In this document: positions 10,500 through 22,117 of the stretch, one piece after another
Layout: every line of letters begins with the position of its first letter
Numbering within the stretch: the stretch's first letter is position 1
DNA from: Dichetophora obliterata
Taxonomy: Eukaryota > Arthropoda > Insecta > Diptera > Sciomyzidae
Assembly (NCBI GenBank): GCA_963920525.1
Contig: OY986436.1
Location: 7,552,501 to 7,616,500 of the forward strand
Reading direction: 5' to 3'
Length of the DNA: 64,000 bases
Program-made: the position numbers and the translations under genes
The notes under the pieces: generated by a model
Told to the model about the DNA's origin: nothing
The model's input: only the letters and a program-made list of their open reading frames with translations
Database searches by the model: none

Positions 10500-11340
10500 T
10501 TGTTAAGTCGTTCAGAAGTTATGTGATAACAAACAGACACACCAACGATTACACATTCTGTCAAAAAAGTATCGGGAATTTGACAATAAAACACAGGCTC
10601 CTTCCAAAATAAAACACTTATGCCAATGAATAATCCAAACATTAGAACATTTTTTAAATGCATTTTCTGTAATCAACTTAATTTCTTGCCGCGAATTCAC
10701 TTGTCTTTACCTCCATCGACTCGAAGTCGGCCGGAGTCACCTCAGGTAAATACGATGGTTGTTTGATGGTATGTGTTGAGTTTTTTGCCAGAAATTCGTT
10801 CACAATGATAGCCTTCTGAGATGGTATGTTATCGTGGTGAAAAATCCATGTGTTTTCTTTACAAACACTTGGTCTTTTCTGGCCAAGTTGTTCTCTTAAA
10901 TGCCGCATTACGCTTAGATAATATTATTTATTTATTGTCTGACCTTCTGGCGCAATTACGAGTGCACAACAATGCGATAATCAAAGAAAATATTCAACAT
11001 TAGCATTTTGCAATCCCGAAGCCATTCCGAAGCTTGTTGACTGGTTTGCATATGAAACTCATAAACACATGTTTCATCACCAGCTACAATGCATTTTATG
11101 AATGTGAGTACAGAATTGACTCTTTCTAGCATGTTTTCAGCTTTCTTTACGAGATTGAGTTCTTGAAAAAGTCAGGTATTTCGGAACTAGTCGAGCGGCA
11201 ACAACTTTCATACTCGAACAATCCTTTAAAATGATACGAACTGATTCGTGAGACACAGAAAATTCAGCGGCTTTCTCTCTCAAACATAAATGACAATTCT
11301 CAATCATCGTTTCCTTCATTTTAGCGATGTTAACTTCAGT
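10500..11340 (-). pseudogene. Decayed mariner transposase (irritans-like)
   Basis: Read on the minus strand, three blocks in different frames match mariner order. At 11,319-11,137 is a helix-turn-helix region (ILKDCSSMKVVAARLVPKYL). At about 11,080-10,950 is the first catalytic block (GDETCVYEFHMQTSQQASEW). At 10,908-10,680 is the second (WIFHHDNIPSQKAIIVNEFL) followed by PSYLPEVTPADF. Stops and frameshifts separate the blocks, so it is non-functional. I could not identify TIRs. The subfamily call rests on the HHDN-PS and P-F motifs. Confidence 0.8.
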
Positions 11341-11489
11341 TGAAAACTTCTGTTGTATGTTACGCTGTATGTTAAATGTCGCAAATAAGGAATATTAAAA
11401 AAAAAACTCAATCCGTTGAATACGAGTACGAGGTGGCAATATCATATTCTTGAAAAAAAAAACATTTTATAATGATGCAATCATGTGAA

Positions 11490-14290
11490 TATTGTTATTA
11501 GGAGCATTTTGATGTATACATCGTCTTTGTACGATGTATGGTTTGGGAGTTATGACGAAAAAAACCAGATGTTTTTGGCCAACTATAGCTCAAAAAAGTG
11601 TTCTACAACTTTTAAACTACAAGAGATAGCGCAAAACGTATTTGCACAAAGAAGTTATTCGCCTTAAGGGCGATGCCATGACGATAATTTTAATGCATGA
11701 ATCATCCTTGTCTGATAGGTATTTTGGATTTCATGGCGAAATTATGACGAAAAAACGAAAAAAGTCACAAAAAGGACATACGAAATTAACATGTAATATA
11801 ATTTTTAAAATTCTTCCAAGGATGCAATCTTATAGGCAGAGGCTTCACAAACATTTTGGTGCATAAAACGTTTTTTTATAATGTATGGTTTAGGAGTTAT
11901 GGCTAAAAAACAAAAAATTAGAAAATCACAGAAAATGACTGGAAAACTAAGATTCTTGAAAAAAAAATTTTTTCTAAGAATGCAGTCGTGTGAGTATTGT
12001 TATTGCAAACATTTAAGTGCATTAATCGTCCCTTTAGGATGTACGGTTTGGGAGTTATGTCATTAATCAGATCTTTTTGGCCAACTATAACTCCAAAAAG
12101 TGTTCGACAACTCTGAAACTACAAGAGATAGAGCAAAATGCATTTAAACAAAGAAGTAACCCGCCGTAAAGACGTACCATGACGATAATTTTAATGCATG
12201 AATCGTCCTTGTTTGATATGTATTTTGGCTTTTATGGCGAGTTTATGACGAAAAAACGAAAAAAATTCACAAAAAAGGACATACCAAATTAACATGTATT
12301 ATAATTTTTAAAATTCTTTCAAAGATTTAGTCTTGTAGGCAAAGGCTTCAGAAACATTTTGGTGCATAAATCGTTCTTTTATGATGTATGGTTTGGGAGT
12401 TATGGTTAAAAAAAATAGAAAATCACAAAAAATGACGTAGAAAACTATGATTCTTGAAAAAAATATATTTTTTCTAAGAATGCAGTCGTGTGGGTATTGT
12501 TATTACAAAGATTTTGGTGTATAAATGCCCTTGTAGGATATATGGTTTTGGAGTTATGACGAAAAAAAACAGAGGTTTTTGGCCAACTATAACTCCAAGA
12601 AGTGTTCTACAACTCTAAAACACCAAGAGGTAGAGCAATACGCATTTGAACAAAGAAGTAGCCCGCTTTAAGGACGATGTCATGACGATAATTTTAATGC
12701 ATGAAACGTCCTTGTCTGATAGGTATTTTGGATTTTATGGCGAATTTATGACGAATAAACGAAAAAGTCACAAAACAGGACTTATGAAATTAGCACGTAA
12801 TATCATTTTAAAAATTCTTCCAAAGATGCAATCTTGTAGGCAGAGGCTTCACAAACATTTTGGTGCATAAATTGTCATTGTAGGATGTATGTTTTGGGAG
12901 TTATGACGAAAAAATCAGATGTTTTGACCAACTATAAATCCAAAAAGTGTTCCACAACTCTTAAACTACAAGAGATAGAGCAAAATGCATTTGGACAAGG
13001 AAATAACCCACTATAAGGACGATGCCGTGACGATATTTTAATGCATGAATCATTTTTGTCTTTCTTATGTCGAATTATGTCTTCTTGGCGAATCTACGAT
13101 GAAAAAACGAAAAAAAAATTCACAAAAAAGGACATACGAAATTAACATGTAATATAATTCTTCCAAGGATGTTGCCTTGGAGGCAGAGGCTTCACAAATA
13201 CTTTGGTGCATAAATCGTCTTTTTATGATGTATGGTTTGGGAGTAATGGCTAAAAAAAAAACTAGAAAATCACAAAAAATGATGTAGAAAACTAAGATTC
13301 TTAAAAAATACCTACTCGTGTGGGTATTGTTGTTACAAACATTTTGATGCATAAATTGTCCTTATAGGATGCATGGTTTGGGAGTTATAACGAAAAAACC
13401 AGATGTTTTTGGACGACTATAACTCCAAAAAGTGTTCTACAACTCTTAAACTACAAGAGATAGAGCCAAACGCATTTGGACAAAGAAGTAGCCCGTCTTA
13501 AGAACGATATCATGACGATAATTTAAATGCATGAAACGTCCTTGTCTGATAGGTATTTTGGATTTTATGGCGAATTTATGACGAAAAAACGAAAAAAGTC
13601 ACAAAAAAGGTCATACGAAATTAACATGTAATATAATTTTTAAAATTCTTCCAAGGATGCAATCTTGTAGGCAAAGGCTACACTAACATTTTGGTGTATA
13701 AATCGATTTTTTTTAGAATGTATGGTTTAGGAGTTATGGCTAAAAAATAAAAAAAAATTAGAAAATCACAGAAAATGACGTAGAAAACTAAGATTCTTGA
13801 AAAATGCAGTCGTATGGGTATTATTATTACAAACATTTTGGTGCATAAATCGTCATTGTAGGATGTATGGTTTGGGAGTTATGGCGAAAAAATCAGATGT
13901 TTTGGCCAACTGTAACTCCAAAAAGTGTTCTACAACTCTTAAACTACAAGAAATAGAGCAAAATGCATTTGAGAAATAACCCACCAAAAGGACGATGTCA
14001 TGACGATAATTTTAATGCATGAATCGTCCTTGTCTGATATTTATTTTGGATTTTATGGCGAATTTATGACGAAAAAACGAAAAAAATTCACAAAAACGAC
14101 ATACCAAATTAACAAGTAATATAATTTTTAAAATTCTTGAAGGACACAGTCTTGTAGGTAGAAGCTTCACAAGGATTTTGGTGCATAAATCGTTTTTTTA
14201 TAATGTATGGTTTAGGAGTTATGACTAAAAAACAAAAAATTAGAAAATCACAAAAAATTACGTAAGATTCTTGAATAAAAAGATATTAGT
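11490..14290. repeat. Satellite-like tandem array, about 500-bp higher-order unit, 5-6 copies
   Basis: The marker GACGATAATTTTAATGCATG and its variants start at 11,680, 12,181, 12,684, 13,029, 13,514 and 14,002. The spacings are 501, 503, 345, 485 and 488 bp. The 345-bp interval marks a unit with an internal deletion. Each unit also contains two related half-units beginning ATGTATGGTTTGGGAGTTATG, one followed by GACGAAAAAACCAGATG and the other by GCTAAAAAAC. Copies are diverged by substitutions and small indels. Several short reading frames inside are by-products of the repeat. Confidence 0.92.
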
Positions 14291-17200
14291 TTTGAGGTAG
14301 CTTAAGTAGAAATTTTTATAATAGACAGGTAGTTTATAAAGTATTTAAGTAAAAAAAGGATTTTATTATTTATGGTCTTAGTTGTATGATTATTTTTAAA
14401 TTTTATCTGATTATTTCATATCTAAGTATTAAAAGTAGACTTTAAAATAAAAGTTAATTTCATTAGTTTTAAAATTATAGCAACAAAAATTGTATTTAAG
14501 ATTTCAAATTAAAATGTCAAAGTATATTTAAACTGCTTGCTTTAAAAAATATATTTGGCTTTAAATAAACCAGTTATGTTTGGTTTCAACTTTTGATTTA
14601 ACAGTCAAATAAACAAATGTTTATAGAAAAATAAGAAATTACTGCGTCCTATAACTCCAAAGCTATTCGATAGCACAAATTAATGTAGTATGAAAGGTAC
14701 CACGACCCCTTGACCAAAGCCCATAAAATGTTATCAGTGAAACGGTACGTGTAAATTGTGGTCGAATAACGGAAGAAGATATCCAAGACTGTGCAATAGA
14801 GTGGGGCGATTAGTATGGAAGGAAAAAAGTGTTAATGGGCGCTTCGCGTTTCTGATTCTTGGGATTGTACTGAGCAAAAAAGTCCACTAAACCATACGTT
14901 TACGGTGAAAATCGAGCTTCCAGATTTTAACTTGCTCCAATTGATCCAATTGATCCAATACTAAGACAAAAATCTCAATGGTTTGGCTGTTATAGGCCAA
15001 AATATCAAAAAAAAAAAAAAAACGTGGCAAAAGTCTGAGAAAAAACTGCAAGTCAAAATCTTGCAAGAAAAGAAAATCTAGAAAGAAAAATATAACAAAC
15101 CGATAATACACTTATCAAACACATCTGTAACTTATCAAACACATCGTCATATATTCCAAGTTAACATGGTTTTAGTGTTTTTATGACGTCCCTTTGATGG
15201 GAGATAGTTTTTATCCAATTTTTCAAAATGTTAAACTCAATGAATGTATCAAATAGCAAAGCTTCTGTGAAAAATATTTAGTAATTTATGAGCGAAATTA
15301 TTAAGGGTTTGCTTTTTTGATGACTTCACCTTATTTGGGTGGCAGGTGTAGTTTCCACTGAATTTTGCTAAATTTCATTCTTAGGCACTCTGAGAACTCA
15401 TATGCACTATATGGAAAATTCAATCTTAAGTGCAAATTTCGAAAATTTAAATATTTAAGATTTTAACGGTTCTATGAAAACACTTTAAGAGATAGGGGAG
15501 GCTTTATTCGATTTGGCTTCATTTCAAACTCAAAAGCAGAGTTTAATTTAATTTAAGAAAAGTCATGGCCTCTTCTAATGGGCGTTACAAATGAACTGAC
15601 TACGTTAATATATTGCATGGAGGTATAAAAATTTAAGTCTTCCATTGATTTGACTGCCGTTTGCCAAATTTTTGCACTAACAGAAAAACTGATGCACACA
15701 TCAAGTAATTTGAGAGTTAAAAACAAATCATTAAATTTGACAGAACATTGCAATAAACGAATAAAAACTATTCATGTTGATTTTAAGACTTTTTGTTGCA
15801 TTGTTGAAAGCATAGAAATTTGCCTAAGAAAACATATAGATCAAAAAATTTTACATCCAAGATTTACCAGCGTCAAGGACCTGCCTGTGTAGAAAAAAGA
15901 TGGAGCAAATGAAGAATGTGCTTGTTGCAGAACTTTGCTTGTCGGCACGTAAGCAAAAAAATATTGATTTATGAAGGACAATTCATGTGCAAGGAACACA
16001 GCGTAAGAAACTCGTTTTTCACAAAAAAGTAGTTGCTGCAAAATTTTTTATGCTTTTGAGGATGTTCAAAATTTATTGACTACTTTAAAAGAAAGGAAAG
16101 TGAAAAGTTATTTAAGCTAAAACTTAGTATAATTTAAAAATAACATAAGAAATTTTTCATGCTTAACAAAATTTTATTTTTATTACTGTTGTTGGAGTTT
16201 CTTAAAAATGTTGAACAAATATCTGGCTTACACTTTAAGGGTTTTTTTTTTAATTTTTAAAGAAGGTATTTCATTGTTATTGAAACAGCTACGCCTCACA
16301 TGTGTAACATTTTTATGCATAGCTTTGTGAACAAATTCAAAGGACCAAAAATATTTCATTAAATATTAAAAGGAACCTTTGCGCTGTTATGCTTCGCAAA
16401 GCAGTTAAAAATTCGAGCTTCTTCATGCATGGTTGTTTTTCGTTTTTGCGTTTTTTATTTGACATGTGTATACATTGTGTTGTAGTGAAGCAATTGTAAC
16501 AAACATTCTTACACAAACTTGCAACTCTTTAAGCTTACGGCTTATATGTGGTAGGAAAACGGAAGTGCTGGCTTTTATGCCAATAGCTTAAAGAACATCT
16601 TAGGTTTTATATGCTGCAATGTGGCGAACCACTTCAGGAAGAAAATTGTTTAGAAAGACTTTTGCTAAAAAATTTAATGAGATTTGTTAAAAAATGTGGC
16701 AAAAATGTGGCGAAAATGTGAAAAAAAATCATAAAATAAAATTGTTTTAGCTTAACTTTAATGTTGTTGGTGCACGCAAGATGGTGTATTTCAGTTTTTA
16801 CTTATGATTTTTTTCAATTTTTATTTACATCATCATAAAAGACATTTTTTGTTGCTTTAAAAGCTGATGATATTTTAAAAGCAGTAGTAGGTAAGGAAAA
16901 CTTGTAACATACATATGCTTAAAGATTGTAGTGGAATTTGCCATTTATAATTAAGCAAAAATGTGCTATACAATGGAAAATATATTGATTTTCTAACATG
17001 ATTTTTATCATTTGCAGACACAAAAAATTCGCCAAAAAATTTGCTTGAAATGCTTACAAGATGTTCATAAGACTATATTAGTTGTTAGAAAATATAAAAA
17101 AAAATTGTAAAGTTAGAAGGTTAATTTAGTAGCGCAGCACATATTTTCAATCTAATTTTCTTAAACCACACTGACTAATAAACATACGAATTATGCTTCC

Positions 17201-17592
17201 AAAACACATAATTCTAAATTAATGAACCCATAAAAAACTTTTGACTTTGGGCTAGTCAGCAGCTAGGCGTCATTATCATCATCATCAACTTTACTAACTA
17301 CCTGCAGCAGCATTTCCTAATGACTTTTTAAGCCACTTTAATGTGGATGTAGATGAACTACTACATAACTACGTAGTAGTTATGTTTTTTTTTGCTAAAA
17401 TTATTATGGAATTTTAAGCTAGCTTGAGTTTGGCTTAGGTAACATTTCAAAAGGCGCCTAAGTGTATGCAACGCATAATGCACAATTTTTCTCTTTTTTT
17501 TTATTTGCACTCTTAAGCTTAATCCAGCCATAGTTTGTAATAGAAAGTGGCTTTTGTGTGAACTTTCAACGTTGACTAACTATGGTATTAGG
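14291..17592. other. Non-coding stretch
   Basis: AT-rich DNA without a supportable gene. There is a run of A at about 15,009-15,024. Short apparent frames at 15,553-16,041 on both strands lack any recognisable motif. Confidence 0.55.
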
Positions 17593-17594
17593 AT

Positions 17595-17614
17595 GTATGT
17601 GTGTGTGTGTGTGT
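17595..17614 (+). repeat. (GT)n microsatellite
   Basis: An uninterrupted GT run of about nine units, within a wider TG-rich tract to about 17,645. Confidence 0.9.
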
Positions 17615-18269
17615 CTTAGACTGTGAGTAATGTGCGTGTGCTTTTGTAAGTGTTTAGTTCTACTTGAGTTTTTACGCTCGTGCGAATTTAGAATTCTATT
17701 TATAACAAAAGCTGCTAGGAACTCAAGCTTATTGAGTGTGTTTGTAAGTCTGTGTTTGCGTGCCAGAGTGTGAATAAGTTTTTCATTGTTAATGCACTAG
17801 TGCATGTGGCTGTGTGTGTATTAAAAATATTTAAAAAGTTTAAGAACTGCCAGCACTAGGTAGCACTTAAAAGCTCATGGGAGCGCGGCAACATGGCAAA
17901 GCAAAGGAGAAGCTACTAATGAGAGTTAAAAAATAACTTTTAAGGTTTCACTTCAAGTTTAAGCTCGTCTTTAAGCTATCAAAATCAGATAAAGAAGTAT
18001 TTTAAAAAGTTAACCATGGCGTATGAGTAACATTAAATTTATTACTCTTTGCTTCGAAGCAGTTATCTCATAAATCCACAAATATTTATGACTTTAATGT
18101 TAATTTGTAAAAATTTTATGTTTACTACCATTATAGAATTTGATGCAGAAAAAAAATGTTTTAAGCACTTGATTGGGCTGCATTGTTTTTTCAGTCAATC
18201 AGTAACATAATAGCTTGCTTCAAAATTTGTAATAATTAAAATATTAAATTTATGAGCAGATTATAAAAT

Positions 18270-18525
18270 ACACCCACACACACACACGCAAAGTTACCTT
18301 AACGTTCTAGCGCACTTCTATACAAATACACACACAAACACACACACTTTTCTAGTTAAATCTTAATTAAAGTTTCAAAAGTGCCTAAATTCAAAGGAAA
18401 CTCAATCCAGAAGCAGCAGCAAAGTCAAACAGCCACCCAACCAACTGACTTCACTTAGCAAACTCATCACTTGTAATACTATCCACAACCAACACACACA
18501 CACACATACACACACAAACATTGGC
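18270..18525 (+). repeat. Cluster of (CA)n microsatellites
   Basis: Three interrupted CA runs at about 18,271-18,290, 18,327-18,350 and 18,493-18,520, separated by ordinary sequence. They mirror the GT tract 0.7 kb to the left. The surrounding 17.6-19.0 kb region has no gene that I can support. Confidence 0.85.
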
Positions 18526-19079
18526 TTCACTCTAGAACTACTGTAACATTTAAACTCCCATTGTTTTGTGCTGCATTCATCTGTGTTTGTGTGTGTTTTT
18601 GCTTATTTGCCCGCATGTATGTGTGCTTACAGCGTATGAAATGGACACCCTCTGCTGCTTTTAGACAAAATATTATATTATGATAATGTTATTTTAATGA
18701 TGTTTGCTTTTGAAAGGAATATTCTTTTATATTTTTGTTCTTTCTATACACAAAAATAAATAAAATTTACTTGAACAATAAAGCTAAATTTAGCTCATAC
18801 GTGCAGGTCAAGGACTGCAAAATGAACAAAAAAAAAACACATATATTTTTGTAAGAAGATGTAAGCAGTGTTTGAAATGTCGAAATATTATCCGAGTTTC
18901 ATTTAAGGATCCTTAGAATATTTATGTTGATTACTTGCATAAACGAATATATAATGCAATTTTATTTAAGGAAACGTTTTAGTTAACAAAGGACCTAAAA
19001 CGAATATGAATTACTTGGTATTTTAACGTATATAATGTTGAATAATTTCTTCAATATTCAATTCAAATCAATATTTATT

Positions 19080-20400
19080 CTCACACCTCCTACTAAAACT
19101 AGTACACAATATTAAGATTATTCATCAAATTACAAGAGTTACATTTCATTAAGATTTAAAAATAAATTTAAATAGATAGTACTAATAATAATAATTAGCA
19201 CATTTCAAGATGCTTAATATCTATTCAGTGGAGAAATGGTGATTTTGAATGGTGAATGGATGAAAAATATTAGTATTGAAATACTGTATTTATTGTCATT
19301 TTACAGGAAATTAAAAAAAGGTGTGCCACTCTAAGCTAAGAAGGTGGAAAGGAAAGAATAAGAGCTGGAAAAGTAGAAAGAGAACGAATATGAGGCATGG
19401 CTAGTAATGCTTAATCTATAGCAAGGATTCCAAATTATTATAATCAAAACTATACAACCAGATTTTACAATATTTTAGAAACAATCTAAGTGACCTGCAT
19501 TGTTTAATAGTAGTAGGTTATTTATTAAAAAGTCTGCAGAAGATAATTGTCAGAAGATAATTGGGTTGTACAGAAAATTGGAACGGTAACATTTTCGACA
19601 AAGCCTATGTTGTATGGAACAGTAGATCTAAATTTGGTTTTGGTAATTTAAATAAAATTTTTTAAGAGTATTATAGTAATAAAGGTGACGAATTGGCAGA
19701 ACATTTAATGATGTAAAAATTGTCAACGAAGGAGATTTTTGGTTCATATTATAAATTTTCTTACAATACGTTTTTGCTATATTAGTAAAGGGTTGATTTT
19801 ATTTGCATAAGCACCGCCCCAACAAGAAATACCGTAGTTTAACTTGAAATAAAAAAGGCCATAGTAAAATTGTTTTAAAATATATGGCGAGCACAGATTA
19901 CTCCAGTTGAGGTTATTATCTATAACGACTCTTTATTCAAATTGATTTATTTATTTATTTAAAAAGATATTTAAATTGATTAACATGTTGAATATTAAAG
20001 CAATTGGGACTACACGAGAACGTATGGTTATAAGAATGCCATGAACGACAATTAAGAATGAACTTTTTGCAGTTAGGATCGTGATATGTTATATCTATTT
20101 GAGGATCAACTTGCTCTAATAAACTAAAAACATTATTCTCGTCTTATTACTTATTAGTAATTTATGAGATTTAAACCATTTTATTAAGATGTCTGAGTCG
20201 TAGTTGATGTGTGAAACTAGATCAAATTGTGTCTGTCAAACATATAAAATACGCAATATGAAAATATGCCTCGAAAATTCTGGTCGAAAATTGCACTTAT
20301 ATAAATTAAAAACAAGACGGGACCCATACAACAATATTTGAATGATGATGTTGTGTGTTTTGATGTTGAAATTTTTAATAAGATAATTAAAGTTTTGTAT
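19080..20400 (-). pseudogene. Heavily decayed LINE reverse-transcriptase C-terminal region
   Basis: On the minus strand, short peptide traces appear in RT order. Near 20,300 is GPVLFLIYI (the block after the PQG motif). Near 19,860-19,790 is FYYGLFYFKLNYGISCWGGAYANK (the region after the RT core). Near 20,060-20,000 is SWHSYNHTFSC. They lie in different frames with many stops and possible rearrangement. The element is much older than the other LINEs here. A poly-T run at 20,523-20,548 and a Lys-rich apparent frame next to it are low complexity. Confidence 0.5.
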
Positions 20401-21239
20401 TCTTGGTGTACTATAGGACGGGACGATTTATATAAAATAACATATTTCGATACCGCGCCATCGAAATTTTTATCCCTCTTTTCATAACGTACAAAAAATT
20501 CTTTTGCGACACACAGTCGTTTCTTTTTTTTTTTTTTTTTTTTTTTTGATTCGCCCGGAGGTATGAAATCTTGCAAAGATACGTATACGCGTCCTATACG
20601 CATGCACGATTTACATCCTAAAATCTGCCCGAATCAGCCGGGACAGATAGAATGCACCTACGTACTAAAACATACCCCCTATTGGCAATTAGGATTTTCC
20701 ACTAAGCACATTAATTGGCTTTTCAGCGGAATTTAAAAATTGAATATATATAAAACGCGTATTTAAATAAGCAACATCGAATTAAATAATAATAATTATC
20801 AATTTAAGGTACCCGAAAAACAATCAAAAACACTAAACTCATTTTAACTGGTTTGCGGCCATTGTCAAACCCAAGGACCTACGTGGATATGAGATAAATC
20901 TCATATCCGCCAAATCAAAATCCCAATTAGTTGGATATGCATTTGGGCCAACGCAGGCGTAAACTTGTGTGGAAAAGAGATATACTCTGACACACCAAAT
21001 CAGGTGGTAGTGTGAGTTCAGTCTAATTTCAAATCAGGAAACCATGTGAGCACATAAATCCCAATTCGATTTAAAATTAAAATATTGAATAATTAAAAAG
21101 TAAGTTTTAAAAACAATTCATATTTGATGGTGCTTACTTTATAAAACATAATATCGAGACAAAAAAGATAAACAGAACAATCTCAACTACCAATATTATA
21201 TTGTTATAAAACTGCGTTAGGTATAATAGGATGAAGTTA
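20401..21239. other. Non-coding stretch with a poly-T tract and a near-perfect hairpin
   Basis: This holds a run of about 26 T (20,523-20,548). It also has a hairpin at about 20,886-20,909 with 11-bp arms (GGATATGAGAT and its complement) around an AA loop. I see nothing else I can support. Confidence 0.6.
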
Positions 21240-21246
21240 AATTGAT

Positions 21247-22102
21247 TTAATTATTTAAATGTAATATAATTTTCCGTTTTAAGACGTCTACCGAATCAGA
21301 AAAATTAATCATGTTGAAGTTATCATTGAAATCACTGCACACACATCGTAAAGGTTCATGAAGAGCGTAATTAGAACTGCACTGACTCAACTTGAAAGAC
21401 AGAAAATGTCTAGTTCCTCTCCTTGGGATGTTAAAATTTAGAGCTGAGATGAGATATTCCGAATTAATCTCGCCACGAAGTAATTTATACAGAAATATGA
21501 CATTAAGCATTATTCTTCTGCTTCTTGGGGAAGGTAGTAAAATAATTTTAAGGCGTGTTTCATACGATGAAAGCATAATATTGGGGTTCCAACGACTATG
21601 ACGTAAAGCAAAAAGTAAAGACTGTTTTTAAACGGATTCTATGGCGTCGATGTAGACATTATATTGTGGGTTCCATACAACTGATGCATATTCAAGAATT
21701 GGCCTTACGAGAGAGGTATATAATAATTTAGTAGTAAAGGGACCACTGAATTCTTTAGCCTATCTTTTAATGAAACCAAGGACTCCTCTTGCCTTATTTA
21801 TCACCATATTAACGTAGAGATTGAAGCGAAGTTTTGAATCCATAATAACACCAAGATCGAGAAAACTGGAAACTATTTCTAAGTTAGTGTTATTTATAGT
21901 GTAATTTATGTTACTAGCAGATCTTCGCGAGAATGTCATTTGCTTACATTTTTTTAAGTTGAGATTTAATATATTTAAGCTTCACCAGTCCACAAGTCTA
22001 TTTAGATCAGATTGTAAAAGATGTCGTTCTTCGGGTGATTTGTAACAAAGAAAAAGTTTCGCGTCGTCAGCGTACATTAAGACGTTACAGTGTTTTATTA
22101 CC
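21247..22102 (-). pseudogene. LINE A ORF2, second part of reverse transcriptase and C-terminal tail
   Basis: This continues the RT interrupted by the nested element. NVLMYADDAKLF, containing the catalytic YADD, lies at about 22,090-22,056. It is followed by LKKCKQMTFSRR and LDLGVIMDSKLRFN (about 21,970-21,820) and INKARGVLGFIKR. The last 109 codons (21,576-21,247) end at a stop in the typical CR1-like tail (SPRSRRIMLNVIFLYKLL, RGTRHFLSFK, LHEPLRC). At least one stop (after DLNRLVDW) and frame changes show it is dead. The tail matches the corresponding end of LINE B (32,238). Confidence 0.85.
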
Positions 22103-22117
22103 GAAGGAAGATCATTA

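Noticed and set aside
11485..13979. Several 60-95-codon frames on both strands
   Set aside because: They recur with the period of the 500-bp satellite and are by-products of the repeat.
15553..16041. Overlapping short frames on both strands
   Set aside because: No motif, no conservation evidence and biased AT-rich codons.
20217..20603. 128-codon frame containing a poly-Lys stretch
   Set aside because: The Lys run is the poly-T tract. Only the GPVLFLIYI fragment is meaningful and is covered as a decayed LINE.
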